Origin: CAYSUS01 sp964434165
GTDB lineage: Bacteria; Planctomycetota; Planctomycetia; Pirellulales; Thermoguttaceae
Reading direction: 5' to 3'
Assembly: GCA_964434165.1 (NCBI GenBank)
Contig: CAYSUS010000018.1
Location: 21,558 to 85,557 of the forward strand
Length of the DNA stretch: 64,000 nucleotides
Under the pieces are notes generated by a model that saw only the letters and a program-made list of their open reading frames with translations, was not told where the DNA came from and made no database searches. Below are positions 18,201 to 25,716 of this stretch, one piece after another. The position numbers were made by a program, and so were the translations under genes. Numbering within the stretch: the stretch's first letter is position 1; every line of letters starts with the position of its first letter.

Positions 18201-18647
18201 ATCGCCGAACACCGAGGCGTCGCCGCCCCCCTTGGGCATCTGCTTCTGGGCCAGCTCGTGCCCGTTGACGAGCACGGCCAGGCGCGGCGGGATGATGCCC
18301 TGGGTATCGACCAGGTCGATCGTCAGCTTGCACGCTGCCGCGGGCTTCTCCTTCAGGGCGAACAGGATCGCGAAGTCGTGCTGGCGCGAGCCGGCCCACG
18401 CGTCCGACGGCCCGGGCAGCACGTAGGGCCAGTCGCGCCGGGCCTCGGAGTGCCCGACCACGTACAAGGCGTCGGCCTCTAGCTGCTGGTAGCCCTTGGG
18501 CCCCAGGGCGAGATCGGCCGTGTCGTTGTCGGCCTTGCCGATCTGCCAGAGCGGCGCGGCCTCCGCGGCCGAGGCGAAGACGGGCGCCGAGAGGCATGGA
18601 AGCAACAGCAGCGTTACGATGCAACGGAGGAGCGATGGGCGTTTCAT
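15276..18647 (-). CDS. Secreted GH38-like alpha-mannosidase
   Basis: This 1123-residue protein starts with a signal peptide (residues 1-28). Residues 30-200 look like a galactose-binding-like beta-sandwich. The catalytic domain starts near 298 with YVLPHSHVDIGYT, where His306, His308 and Asp310 match zinc-binding residues of GH38, and TDVPGYTWG places the probable nucleophile at Asp425. The C-terminal half contains the long beta-domains of the family. GH38 enzymes remove alpha-mannose residues with a bound zinc ion; the exact linkage is unknown. Export and the neighbouring GH42-like and GT4 genes suggest a role in handling polysaccharide or glycan. It has its own promoter-like sequence at 18708-18736. 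Confidence 0.87.
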   Translation of the reverse strand: MKRPSLLRCIVTLLLLPCLSAPVFASAAEAAPLWQIGKADNDTADLALGPKGYQQLEADALYVVGHSEARRDWPYVLPGPSDAWAGSRQHDFAILFALKEKPAAACKLTIDLVDTQGIIPPRLAVLVNGHELAQKQMPKGGGDASVFGDPSKGIEHKLTVEIPAERLVRGTHEITLRSLRGSWVLFDSITFAAPAGTQLGAPPTATAVHAISSAPLLVKRDGRLMQTVRMTVRHFGEPVEALVSLGTAPDVRVPLKQGANTIEVPAPAVDKETAIDVAVRVGEKTLAEREVTLAPVRKWMIYVLPHSHVDIGYTHLQTEVERSHWNYYEQAIEASRRTADYPAGAQFKWNVEVLWATDSYLKQASPEKQKEFIEAVQKGWIGLDALYGNELTALCRPEEMVRLVDYAAQLSQRCGVAIDSAMITDVPGYTWGMVTVLAEAGVKYWSIGPNSGHRIGLVHETWGDKPFWWVGPDGRSRVLVWIPRTGYYRAFTNEEQVLKLVERMEQKDYPYEMLQVRFCMGDNAGPAVGLSDLVKDWNAKYAYPRLVISTTSEMMRDFEKHYGRMLPEVRGDFTPYWEDGAASSALETGLNRAAAERLSQAEALCAILRPKAYPADAFYAAWREAILYDEHTWGAHNSISQPDSEFAKGQWAIKQAFAREADRRSRALLAEAVKPVARQLKAGERTEAVLVFNASSWPRTDLVVLPKGTLAHGAVTDAKGNHVPWQRLADGRVAVLVEDVPPLGAKKILFSRQSKPFAAYVTADIVAKAEGNRLSNGLLELAIDEQTGAARSLKAKGLDAELVDASSGLGLNAYRYVAGRSPDSPQPNGPVTIRVGESGPLVASLIVESAAPGCRRLVREYRVTAREDHVEVLNVIDKEKVRDKEAVHLGFAFGVPDGVMRVETPLAVVRPEEDQLDGACKNYLTVSRFVDVSNAQYGVTWATLDAPLIEVGAIRMDVPGPFGLAGWVKHLEPSQTLYSYAMNNYWETNYKADQEGPTPFRYAIRPHRGGYDGMDAARFGVERSQPLVAVPAGKDAPNEITSRLRLDWDDVLVTAFKPSRHGKALIVRLYGASGEPRKVSLAWSDPQPTRVCLSDFTETCGKEIAGPVEVPGYGLVTLRAELP

Positions 18648-18707
18648 GGTCGCGACTCCCGACTCGGGTTCCTTCGGGCGGTGATGGCGGCAAGAGGGAC
18701 AGCGCGG

Positions 18708-18736
18708 ATTCTAGCCCGGCACGCAGGACACCGCAA
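18708..18736 (-). promoter_or_regulatory. Promoter of the GH38-like gene
   Basis: On the - strand, TTGCGG (18736-18731), 17-nt spacer, TAGAAT (18713-18708), about 60 nt before the ATG. Confidence 0.5.
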
Positions 18737-18810
18737 CGAACGGTGCCTCGCCGCCGTCCGCAGGACGGACTGCCGATTGCGGGCGTTACGTCCTGCGGTC
18801 CTCCCTTGAA

Positions 18811-21800
18811 TCACGGCGCGAGCCGGATGATCGTCGCTTCGCCGGGGGCCAGGCGCAGGGGGAAGGTCGTGGCGCCGTCTTTCGTGGCGGCGGAAATCGG
18901 GAAGCCCCGCTCGTAGTCCAGGTCCACGACCGAGGCGTACGTGCCGCGCACGCGCACGGTGCCCTCGCCCGGCTCGTCCAGGTCGGGGTTGATCACGCAG
19001 AGATAGCGGACATCGCCCTCTTCGCGGAGGACCATTTCGAAACGGTCGCCCTCGTCCGCCGCGGCCCGCGGGGCGCGGCGCTCGATCTGGGAGATCAGCT
19101 CCCGAAGCGTTTCGGGCTCGCGCTCCAGGGCCCCGAACGGCTGGCGCACGAGGGCCGCCCGCGACTCGCCGACCCGGCGCCAATCCACCAGCCCGGGCCG
19201 GGCCGGATCGACCGCCCACTGCTCCTGCTTGGGGCCGACGAGCTGGAGCTGCGGCGGCGGCTGGCCGAAGACGGCCTTCATCAGCCTGCCCGAGGGAAGG
19301 CCCAGCTCGTCGTACACGCCTGCCGGCCCGCACAGCACGAGCAGGCGCGGGCCGCCGCGGAGCCAAGCGAGGATGCGATCCTCAAGCGGCTCGGCGAGGT
19401 ACACGGCGCAGGGCAGGATGAGCACGTCGAAGTCGTCGAGCTTCGTGCGCCCGTCGAGGAAATACTCCTCGGGCACGTGCTCGTAGAGCATGTTGCGGGG
19501 GAAGAGCTGCCGAAACAGCGACCGGGTCTCGCTCTGCGTGGCATGGTAGGGGAAGTTGTTCCGCATCGCAGCCGACGGCGAGAGCACGCCGATCCGCGAC
19601 GGCACGACCTGGCTCTCCAGAAGCGCCCGCTGGAGCCGCCGGAACTTGTCGAAACAGACCGGCATGGCCCCGCAGCGGTAGCGGATCGTGGTCAGGGCGT
19701 AGGTCGGGTCGAAGTAGTTGCCGTCGTACTGGGTGAGATAGGTGCCCGTGGTGTAAGCGTACCACCAGACCTGGAGGAAGCGGTCCCACACGGTCAGCCG
19801 GAAGATGTACCGCTGCGTGCCGTGGCGGCGCGGCAGCTCCTCGCCCATGCGGTCGTAGTCCTCCTGGCATCCCCAGAAGTTCTCGTACTGCGTCAGCGGC
19901 TTGTGGCCGTTGTAGCGACTGATGCTGTGCAGGAGCATGGTGACCGGCATGAACTCCGATCCGTGGTAGTGCCAGCCCAGCAAGTCGCAATTCCGGAACG
20001 GGTCCGAGTCGTTGAACTTGAGGTAGAGCTGGCTGTGGCTGGCCACGATCGGCTTGCTGGGATCGGCTTCCTTCCACGCCTCGTAGATCATGCGCCGCCA
20101 GTCGTGGTAGCTCTCCAGGCGCCAGGTCTCGAACTCGGCCGCCAGCGGCCCGGTGTGGCGCCGCTGCTCGACGAGCTTGTCCGGCGGCGGCGCGACGGCG
20201 TCGAACGACTCGTAGTCGGCGCGCCACCGGGCGTTGAGCCGGTCGATCGTTCCGTACTTCTCCTCGAGCCAGCGGCGAAAGTCCGCCACGGCGTAGCGCC
20301 CGTAGCCGGCCGAGCGGAGCCCGCCTGACTCCAGGGCCACGTACGGCCCGTAGCACTCGGCCTGGAACACGTAGAACAGGAACTCGTCGCGGTCGCGGAA
20401 CGTGCGCCCGAGGCTGCCGACCAGGTCCCTGGCGTACTGCCGCACCTGGGGATGCCACCAGTTCAGGGGCCAGCGCCCGTTGCGCTGCCGGACCTGCGCC
20501 GGCGGGTTGGTGATGAGAAGGATCTCCGGATCGTCCTGGGCCATGTCCAGAAGCCACCGCGTCGTGTAGCTGTTGTCGTGGACCACCATGCTCGTGGACA
20601 GGCAGCTCCGCCTGGCGATCCCCGGCTCGCGGACCTGCTCCCATTGGGCATCCACGGCCGACCAGTCGAACTCGCCCGGCGCGGGGCTCTTCGGCGGAGA
20701 GACCGTGACGTTCTGCACGGGATCGAACCGGAGCGGCAGCTCCATCTCCTGGAAATCGGAGAGGCTCCGCTTGGCGAAGATGAGCTGGTTGACGCGGCCG
20801 TCGGGCGAGATGTCAGGCAGCCCGGCCTCGAGCGGCGGCCGCGGGCCGGGCCACGAGCGCCCCGCGGCCAACTCATCCTGCGCGGCCGCGGCGAGGAAGT
20901 CGCGGGTCTCGACGCGAAGCGAGCGCAACTCGTTGTTCAGCCCCGCGACCTGCCGCTCGAACGCCGCTTCGAGCCGGCCGCGCTTCTCGGCATTCTCCCG
21001 ATCGAGAAAGAGCTTGCCGTACGCGCGGTACGTCTCGGCCAGATGCTGTTCGGCCCGGTCCATCTTCGCGGCGAGCGCTTCGGCCTCTTCGCGCCCCGAG
21101 CCGCCCCGGTAATGCACCAGACGCCTGGCCCGGCGCACGTCTTCTTTGACATCGGCGGAGAGGACCATCGCCCGATTGTAGCGGTCGGCCGCTTCGAGGA
21201 TCGGTGCGTCGGTTCTCTTCAAGGCCTGGAACTGGCGCAGGGGCGCGCTCTCCAGCTCCACGCGGTAGGGGTCGTAGATCCACAGGTCGGCAATGCGGTT
21301 CTCCTCGGGCGGGATCTCGCGGATCTCCACGTCGTCGATCCAGATCGAGCCCCGCGCGCCGCGGAGGTGCAGGCCGAGCTGCACGCTCGGGCGGATGTCC
21401 TCGGGCAGGCGGAACACCCCGCTTCGCTGGCGCCACTGGCCCTCTCTCTTGCGGGAAAGGATCAGGGGCGTGACGGCGACCATCCGCCCCACCTGCCCGG
21501 ACTTGGTGGACCGGCAGTTGACCCGCACCTCGAAGCACGCGGGGTCGAGCCCTGGCCCGGGCCGCAGCCAGAGGGAGATCGCGTAGCGGGCGCCGGGCCT
21601 CATGGCCGTGGACGCGCGGTGGACGAACGCGCGGCCGTTTTCGTCCGCGGCGTCGATGCGGAGCGAGTGCTTGCCGGTTCGTGCGACCGCGTCGTCGGCG
21701 CAGTACGGGTAGCGGGTCATGGGCTCGCTGGGGTTGTCCGTGTACCAGACGCCCCAGCCCTCGATGCCCTCTTCGAACCCGCAGTTGGAGAAGCCCGCGT

Positions 21801-21864
21801 TGGGGACCTCGCCGGAAGACGCAGAAGCGGTCGCCAGCACGGCGAGGATCAGGGACGCGCTCAT
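18811..21864 (-). CDS. Secreted GH42-like beta-galactosidase with N-terminal carbohydrate-binding domain
   Basis: This 1017-residue protein has a short signal peptide (residues 1-17). A CBM4/9-like jelly roll follows (about 20-185; FSNCGFEEGIEGW to GSIWIDDVEI). A charged helical region spans about 215-325. A TIM barrel resembling GH42 covers about 330-760, with candidate catalytic glutamates near 500 (FQAECYG) and 660 (QYENFWG). A flavodoxin-like trimerisation domain follows (DDFDVLILPCAVYLAEP, about 800-890). The assignment of catalytic residues is tentative because the standard GH42 NE motif is not obvious. It begins 3 nt after the stop of the glycosyltransferase gene, so the two are almost certainly co-transcribed. 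Confidence 0.8.
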   Translation of the reverse strand: MSASLILAVLATASASSGEVPNAGFSNCGFEEGIEGWGVWYTDNPSEPMTRYPYCADDAVARTGKHSLRIDAADENGRAFVHRASTAMRPGARYAISLWLRPGPGLDPACFEVRVNCRSTKSGQVGRMVAVTPLILSRKREGQWRQRSGVFRLPEDIRPSVQLGLHLRGARGSIWIDDVEIREIPPEENRIADLWIYDPYRVELESAPLRQFQALKRTDAPILEAADRYNRAMVLSADVKEDVRRARRLVHYRGGSGREEAEALAAKMDRAEQHLAETYRAYGKLFLDRENAEKRGRLEAAFERQVAGLNNELRSLRVETRDFLAAAAQDELAAGRSWPGPRPPLEAGLPDISPDGRVNQLIFAKRSLSDFQEMELPLRFDPVQNVTVSPPKSPAPGEFDWSAVDAQWEQVREPGIARRSCLSTSMVVHDNSYTTRWLLDMAQDDPEILLITNPPAQVRQRNGRWPLNWWHPQVRQYARDLVGSLGRTFRDRDEFLFYVFQAECYGPYVALESGGLRSAGYGRYAVADFRRWLEEKYGTIDRLNARWRADYESFDAVAPPPDKLVEQRRHTGPLAAEFETWRLESYHDWRRMIYEAWKEADPSKPIVASHSQLYLKFNDSDPFRNCDLLGWHYHGSEFMPVTMLLHSISRYNGHKPLTQYENFWGCQEDYDRMGEELPRRHGTQRYIFRLTVWDRFLQVWWYAYTTGTYLTQYDGNYFDPTYALTTIRYRCGAMPVCFDKFRRLQRALLESQVVPSRIGVLSPSAAMRNNFPYHATQSETRSLFRQLFPRNMLYEHVPEEYFLDGRTKLDDFDVLILPCAVYLAEPLEDRILAWLRGGPRLLVLCGPAGVYDELGLPSGRLMKAVFGQPPPQLQLVGPKQEQWAVDPARPGLVDWRRVGESRAALVRQPFGALEREPETLRELISQIERRAPRAAADEGDRFEMVLREEGDVRYLCVINPDLDEPGEGTVRVRGTYASVVDLDYERGFPISAATKDGATTFPLRLAPGEATIIRLAP

Positions 21865-21867
21865 GGC

Positions 21868-23127
21868 TCACTTCCCGAAGCAGTTCATCATCAGGGTGGA
21901 GAGGATCTGCTCGAGTACCTCGTAGGAGAAGAACTTGTTGGCCTGCTCGTAGTTGACCTCGACCATCTCGGCGGCGAGATCGGGATCGGTGAGGACCTCG
22001 CGGGCCTGGGCGATGGCCGCGCTGGTGATGAAGTTCTCCATCTCCACCGCGCGGAAGCCCTTGGGCCGGATGTCCGAGTCGTAGATCGCGTAGTTGTTCA
22101 CGAGGATCGGCCGGCGGTAGTAGACCGCCTCGAGGAAGGCGTTGCCGAAGCCTTCGATCGTCGAGGGATAGGTCACCAGGTCGGCCTGGGCGAAGATGTC
22201 GGCCAGGGAGTAGATCTTGCGGCCGTCGGCGGTCTGCCCCCGCTCGTCGCTGAGCCGCTGGCCGCAGAAGAGCGTATTCACCTTGAGCACGGCCGAATAC
22301 TCGCGGACGCGCAGGGCGTAGTCGTCCCCTTCGTCGCCCGAGGAATGGGAAATGACCAGCGTCGCCGGCAGGCCGAGACGATGGGTCAGCTCCACGGCGT
22401 GCTCGATCCCCTTGCGCTGAACGATCCGCGTGGGCTGGAGGATGAGCTTGTGATCGTCGGGGATCCCCAGCTCCTGGCGGAGGTCGTCGGCGTAGCCGTC
22501 GCGCTCCGGCGGCGGGTTCTTGAAGTCCATCACGTTGGGCACGACCGTGGCCGCCACGCCGCAGCGCAGCGTGAGCTGCTCGGCCTGCGAGGAGTTGATC
22601 ACCGTGTGCTGGATGGTCGGAAGGCGCGGCGGGAAGGCCGTGGCCAGGTAGTCGGCGCAGGCGTTGCGGTGGAAGCGGTTCCGCTCCCAGTGGAAGTCGT
22701 GGTGGTGGGCGATGGCCGGCGTGCCCAGCTCGATGAGGTACTCGGTGATCGCCAGCCCCAGCGGGATGTTCATCGGAATGGTGAGGGCGTTCTCCGGGAT
22801 GATCAGGTCGAGGTCGAAGTGATCGACGAAGTCCCGCACCGACTGCTTGAGCACGGCCTTGAGCTCTTCGCACTTCCGCGACACCCGCGGGAGGCGCGTG
22901 GTGCGCCCGAAACAGCCGTCGTGGACTTCCTGCGCCCCGGGATGCGTGAAGTGGCACGACGGCACCAGCAGCGATCGCTCCAGGGGCGTGTCCAGCTCGC
23001 CGGCCATGTAGTAGCACTCCGTGCCCATGCGCGTGAGCACCTCGGCCCACTTGGCCGCTTCGAGGCTCACGCCGTCGGTGCCTGCCAGCCGCGTGGCGAC
23101 GAACCCGATCCGTTTGCTGCCCACCAT
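21868..23127 (-). CDS. GT4-type glycosyltransferase
   Basis: This 419-residue cytoplasmic enzyme has the GT-B fold. The N-terminal half begins RIGFVATRLAGTDGVSLEAAKWA, and the C-terminal half has QPTRIVQRKGIEHAVEL and the E-x7-E donor-binding motif in PSTIEGFGNAFLEA. It transfers a sugar from a nucleotide donor to an unknown acceptor. The ATG at 23127 is preceded by AAGGAG 6 nt upstream and by a good promoter; the very long upstream extension of the reading frame crosses the divergent ClC gene and is spurious. The gene is the first of a GT4-GH42 operon, which is an odd pairing of a synthetic enzyme with a degradative one. Tight linkage suggests the products act on the same glycan. Confidence 0.88.
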   Translation of the reverse strand: MVGSKRIGFVATRLAGTDGVSLEAAKWAEVLTRMGTECYYMAGELDTPLERSLLVPSCHFTHPGAQEVHDGCFGRTTRLPRVSRKCEELKAVLKQSVRDFVDHFDLDLIIPENALTIPMNIPLGLAITEYLIELGTPAIAHHHDFHWERNRFHRNACADYLATAFPPRLPTIQHTVINSSQAEQLTLRCGVAATVVPNVMDFKNPPPERDGYADDLRQELGIPDDHKLILQPTRIVQRKGIEHAVELTHRLGLPATLVISHSSGDEGDDYALRVREYSAVLKVNTLFCGQRLSDERGQTADGRKIYSLADIFAQADLVTYPSTIEGFGNAFLEAVYYRRPILVNNYAIYDSDIRPKGFRAVEMENFITSAAIAQAREVLTDPDLAAEMVEVNYEQANKFFSYEVLEQILSTLMMNCFGK

Positions 23128-23173
23128 CGTTCTCCTTGCGGCAAAGTCCCCCGGTCTGCCCGCCGATGGCCGA

Positions 23174-23202
23174 AGCCTATCAGGCCCCGCCGCGCCCGTC
23201 AA
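23174..23202 (-). promoter_or_regulatory. Promoter of the GT4-GH42 operon
   Basis: On the - strand, TTGACG (23202-23197), 17-nt spacer, TAGGCT (23179-23174), giving a leader of about 40 nt. Confidence 0.55.
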
Positions 23203-23277
23203 CGAACGCCGTGAGGGGGGCCCGGGGACGGCCCCTCGTTCGTGGCGACCATGCCGGGAGTGAGGCTTCAGAGGGCG

Positions 23278-23360
23278 CCACGGATGCCGCGGATCGCACG
23301 GATGGGTGTGATGGGACTGCGTCGTCTCCCTCCCATCCGTGTGATCCGTGCTATCCGTGG
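23278..23360. repeat. Imperfect inverted repeat built from CACGGAT units
   Basis: Two 29-nt arms (23278-23306 and 23332-23360) match at 25 of 29 positions in inverted orientation around a 25-nt centre. Each arm carries three CGGAT-ending units about 9 nt apart. It lies in the divergent gap between the GT4 and ClC genes, upstream of the chosen ClC start. Repeats of this look are common between genes in planctomycetes. Confidence 0.75.
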
Positions 23361-23472
23361 TTTCCTTGCGATTCGCGGCCTCCCTTCGCCGTCGCTGCCG
23401 CGGCTGAGTGGTACGATTTGCCAAGCAGCGCGCAGGTGCTGGCAAAGAGCATGCACGAGCGAGGCACGATCC

Positions 23473-25572
23473 GTGGGATCCCGACGAGGCCACCTCCCCC
23501 ACCCCGTTGCGCGCTGGACCCGGCTCTTGGGCATGGCCGCGGTCGTGGGCGTATTGGCCGGGCTGTCGGCGGCGGCCATGGAGTGGGGCCTTCACGCCGG
23601 CATGGAGCGCCTCGTGGGACGCGTGGCCGATCATGCGTCGGCAAGCTACCTCCAGCTCCGCTGGGGCGTGCTCCTGCTGCCGGCCGCCGGGGGACTCCTG
23701 TCCGGGATCGTCGTCCTCCTGTTTTGTCCCAACTTGACCGGGCACGGCACGTCGATCCTCACGCGGGCGTTCCACCGCGGCGGGGGCGTGCTGCCCTGGC
23801 GCGAGCCGGCCGTCAAGGCCGCGGCCTGCGTGGGCGTGATCTCCTGCGGCGGATCGGCAGGACCCGAGGGTCCCATCGCCGCTCTGGGGGCGGGTCTGGG
23901 TTCGAGTTGTGCAGGGCTGTTCCGCGCCACCCCGCGCGAGCGAAGGATCATGCTCCTGGCCGGCTGCGCGGCAGGGATCGGCGCGATCTTCCGCTGCCCT
24001 CTGGGCGGGGCCCTGTTCGCCGTGAGCCTCCCCTATAGCGAGCCCGAGTACGAGTCCGAGGCGATCGTCCCCTCGGTGGTCGCCTCGGTGATCGGCTACT
24101 CCGCATTCATGGCCGTGTGGGGCAACGGGCATTACCTGCTCGGAAGCGCCGCGCAGCTCGCCTTCACCTCGCCGCGGCAGCTCCTGCCGTTCGTGCTCCT
24201 GGGGCCGCTGTGCGGGCTGGTGGCGATCTTCTTCGGCCAGTGCTTCCAGGCCGTCGAATGGCTGCGCGACCGGATGGGGTGGATGCCGCGCTGGCTGGCG
24301 CCCGCGCTGGGCGGCCTGGCCACGGGGGGCCTGGCGTGCCTGCTGCCGCAGGTGATGGACGGGCGGTACGAGCTGCTGCAATCCGCCATGGATGAAACGC
24401 TCTTCGCCCGCGGCCCGCAGCCGTGGCTCTTTTGGGCCGGGCTGTTCGGGGCCGTGACGCTGGCCAAGTGCCTGGCCACGGCCTTCACCGTGGGAAGCGG
24501 CGCGGCCGGCGGCGTGCTGGGGCCGGCGCTGTTCATCGGCGGATCGGCCGGGGCCTTCCTCGGCGCGAGCTGCGAGGCCGTGGCCCCGGGCATCCTGCCC
24601 GAGCCTCTGCGCCAGGCCTTGATCCCGATGGGCATGGGCGGGGTGCTGGCCGCGTGCATGCGCACGCCGCTGGCCGCGATCGTGATGGTCCTGGAAATGA
24701 CCGGAACCTACCGGCTGATCGCCCCCTCGATGCTCGTGTGCGTGGCGGCCTACGTGGTGGGCAGACGCTGGGGCCTGAACCGCGAGCAGGTCCCCACGTC
24801 GGCCGAGTCGCCGGTGCACGCGGCCGACGCCGTGGTGCATTTGCTCCAGCACTCGCGCGTCGAGGATTTCGCCGATCGCCAGTGGCCGCAGGTCGTCGCG
24901 CCCGCCACGCCGCTCGGCGAGATGATCCGGCGGATCGCCCCCGGCGACCCGCCCGCGGTGGCCGTGGTGGACAACGGCGCTTTGTGCGGGATGATCACGC
25001 TTGCCGACCTGGACCGCGACCTGAATGACGCGGCGCTCGCCCGGATGGTGATCGCCCAGGACATCATGAACGACCGCTACGCCTGGCTCCACCCGGACGA
25101 CGACCTGTACCACGCCCTGGAACTGTTCCGCCGCGAGGGCCAGACCGTGCTGCCCGTGGTCGGGCGCGAGGAGCCGCGCGCATGGCTGGGGATGCTCACG
25201 CGGCACCGGGTGTTTGCCGCGGTCAAGGAGCAGATCGAGAAGTCGCGGGACTTCCTCCTCCAGGAATACGAGGGCCTGCTGGCCATCGACCAGGAAGCAC
25301 GACTCGACAATCTCCTCCTGGCCGTCTCGCCGGCCGAGCCACTGCGCCTGAAGCGGCTGAGCGTGCCCGGCGAAGTGGTGGGCCGCTCGATTCGCGCGTC
25401 CGACTTCCGCGCCCGCTACGGCAGCCAGATCGTGGCCGTCGAGGAGCCGGACGGGTCGATCCAGTGTCCGCCCGATCCCGACCGGCCGCTCGGGGCGGAC
25501 CTGCGCGTGTTGGCCATCGTGCCGGGCGGGGAGCCGGCGCGGGGCCGTGGGGGCGCCGGGGCTTCTGATTAG
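23473..25572 (+). CDS. ClC-type chloride channel/antiporter with CBS pair and TrkA-C domain
   Basis: This is a membrane protein of about 699 residues. It has the ClC signatures GGSAGPEGPIAALGAG, where the glutamate matches the gating residue of ClC exchangers, and GSGAAGGVLGPALFIGG. About ten hydrophobic helices fill the first 430 residues. Two CBS domains follow (about 450-580), then a C-terminal TrkA-C/RCK-C-like domain (LSVPGEVVGRSI onward). The retained glutamate suggests Cl-/H+ exchange, and the tail suggests nucleotide or ligand control. I place the start at the GTG at 23473, preceded by GAGG; longer readings run through a repeat and were rejected. A start at the internal ATG at 23533 is also possible. 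Confidence 0.87.
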   Translation: MGSRRGHLPHPVARWTRLLGMAAVVGVLAGLSAAAMEWGLHAGMERLVGRVADHASASYLQLRWGVLLLPAAGGLLSGIVVLLFCPNLTGHGTSILTRAFHRGGGVLPWREPAVKAAACVGVISCGGSAGPEGPIAALGAGLGSSCAGLFRATPRERRIMLLAGCAAGIGAIFRCPLGGALFAVSLPYSEPEYESEAIVPSVVASVIGYSAFMAVWGNGHYLLGSAAQLAFTSPRQLLPFVLLGPLCGLVAIFFGQCFQAVEWLRDRMGWMPRWLAPALGGLATGGLACLLPQVMDGRYELLQSAMDETLFARGPQPWLFWAGLFGAVTLAKCLATAFTVGSGAAGGVLGPALFIGGSAGAFLGASCEAVAPGILPEPLRQALIPMGMGGVLAACMRTPLAAIVMVLEMTGTYRLIAPSMLVCVAAYVVGRRWGLNREQVPTSAESPVHAADAVVHLLQHSRVEDFADRQWPQVVAPATPLGEMIRRIAPGDPPAVAVVDNGALCGMITLADLDRDLNDAALARMVIAQDIMNDRYAWLHPDDDLYHALELFRREGQTVLPVVGREEPRAWLGMLTRHRVFAAVKEQIEKSRDFLLQEYEGLLAIDQEARLDNLLLAVSPAEPLRLKRLSVPGEVVGRSIRASDFRARYGSQIVAVEEPDGSIQCPPDPDRPLGADLRVLAIVPGGEPARGRGGAGASD

Positions 25573-25601
25573 GCGTGGCAGCGGTTATCCTGGCTGGCGC
25601 C

Positions 25602-25686
25602 GTAGGGTGGGCGAGCGCCGCGAAACCCACCTGTCTCCGGTTGAGATCGGGCAGATGGTGGGTTTCGCGGCGCTCGCCCACCCTAC
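25602..25686. repeat. Perfect 30-bp inverted repeat (85-bp element)
   Basis: The arms 25602-25631 and 25657-25686 are perfect reverse complements over 30 nt around a 25-nt centre. The arms start GTAGGGTGGGC and end AAACCCACC. The element fills the gap between the ClC and FAD oxidoreductase genes and could fold as a very stable hairpin. A related single arm is at 28844-28865. Confidence 0.92.
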
Positions 25687-25716
25687 CACTTACCCCGCAT
25701 CCAACAGGAGAAACCC

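Noticed and set aside
20452..23214. Long open frame (about 920 codons) on the + strand opposite the GH42-like and GT4 genes
   Set aside because: Composition is that of an antisense frame; both - strand genes have recognisable motifs and ribosome-binding sites.
21868..25206. 1112-codon reading of the GT4 gene
   Set aside because: The extra N-terminal part is antisense to the ClC gene; the GT4 signature and a good Shine-Dalgarno sequence start at 23127.
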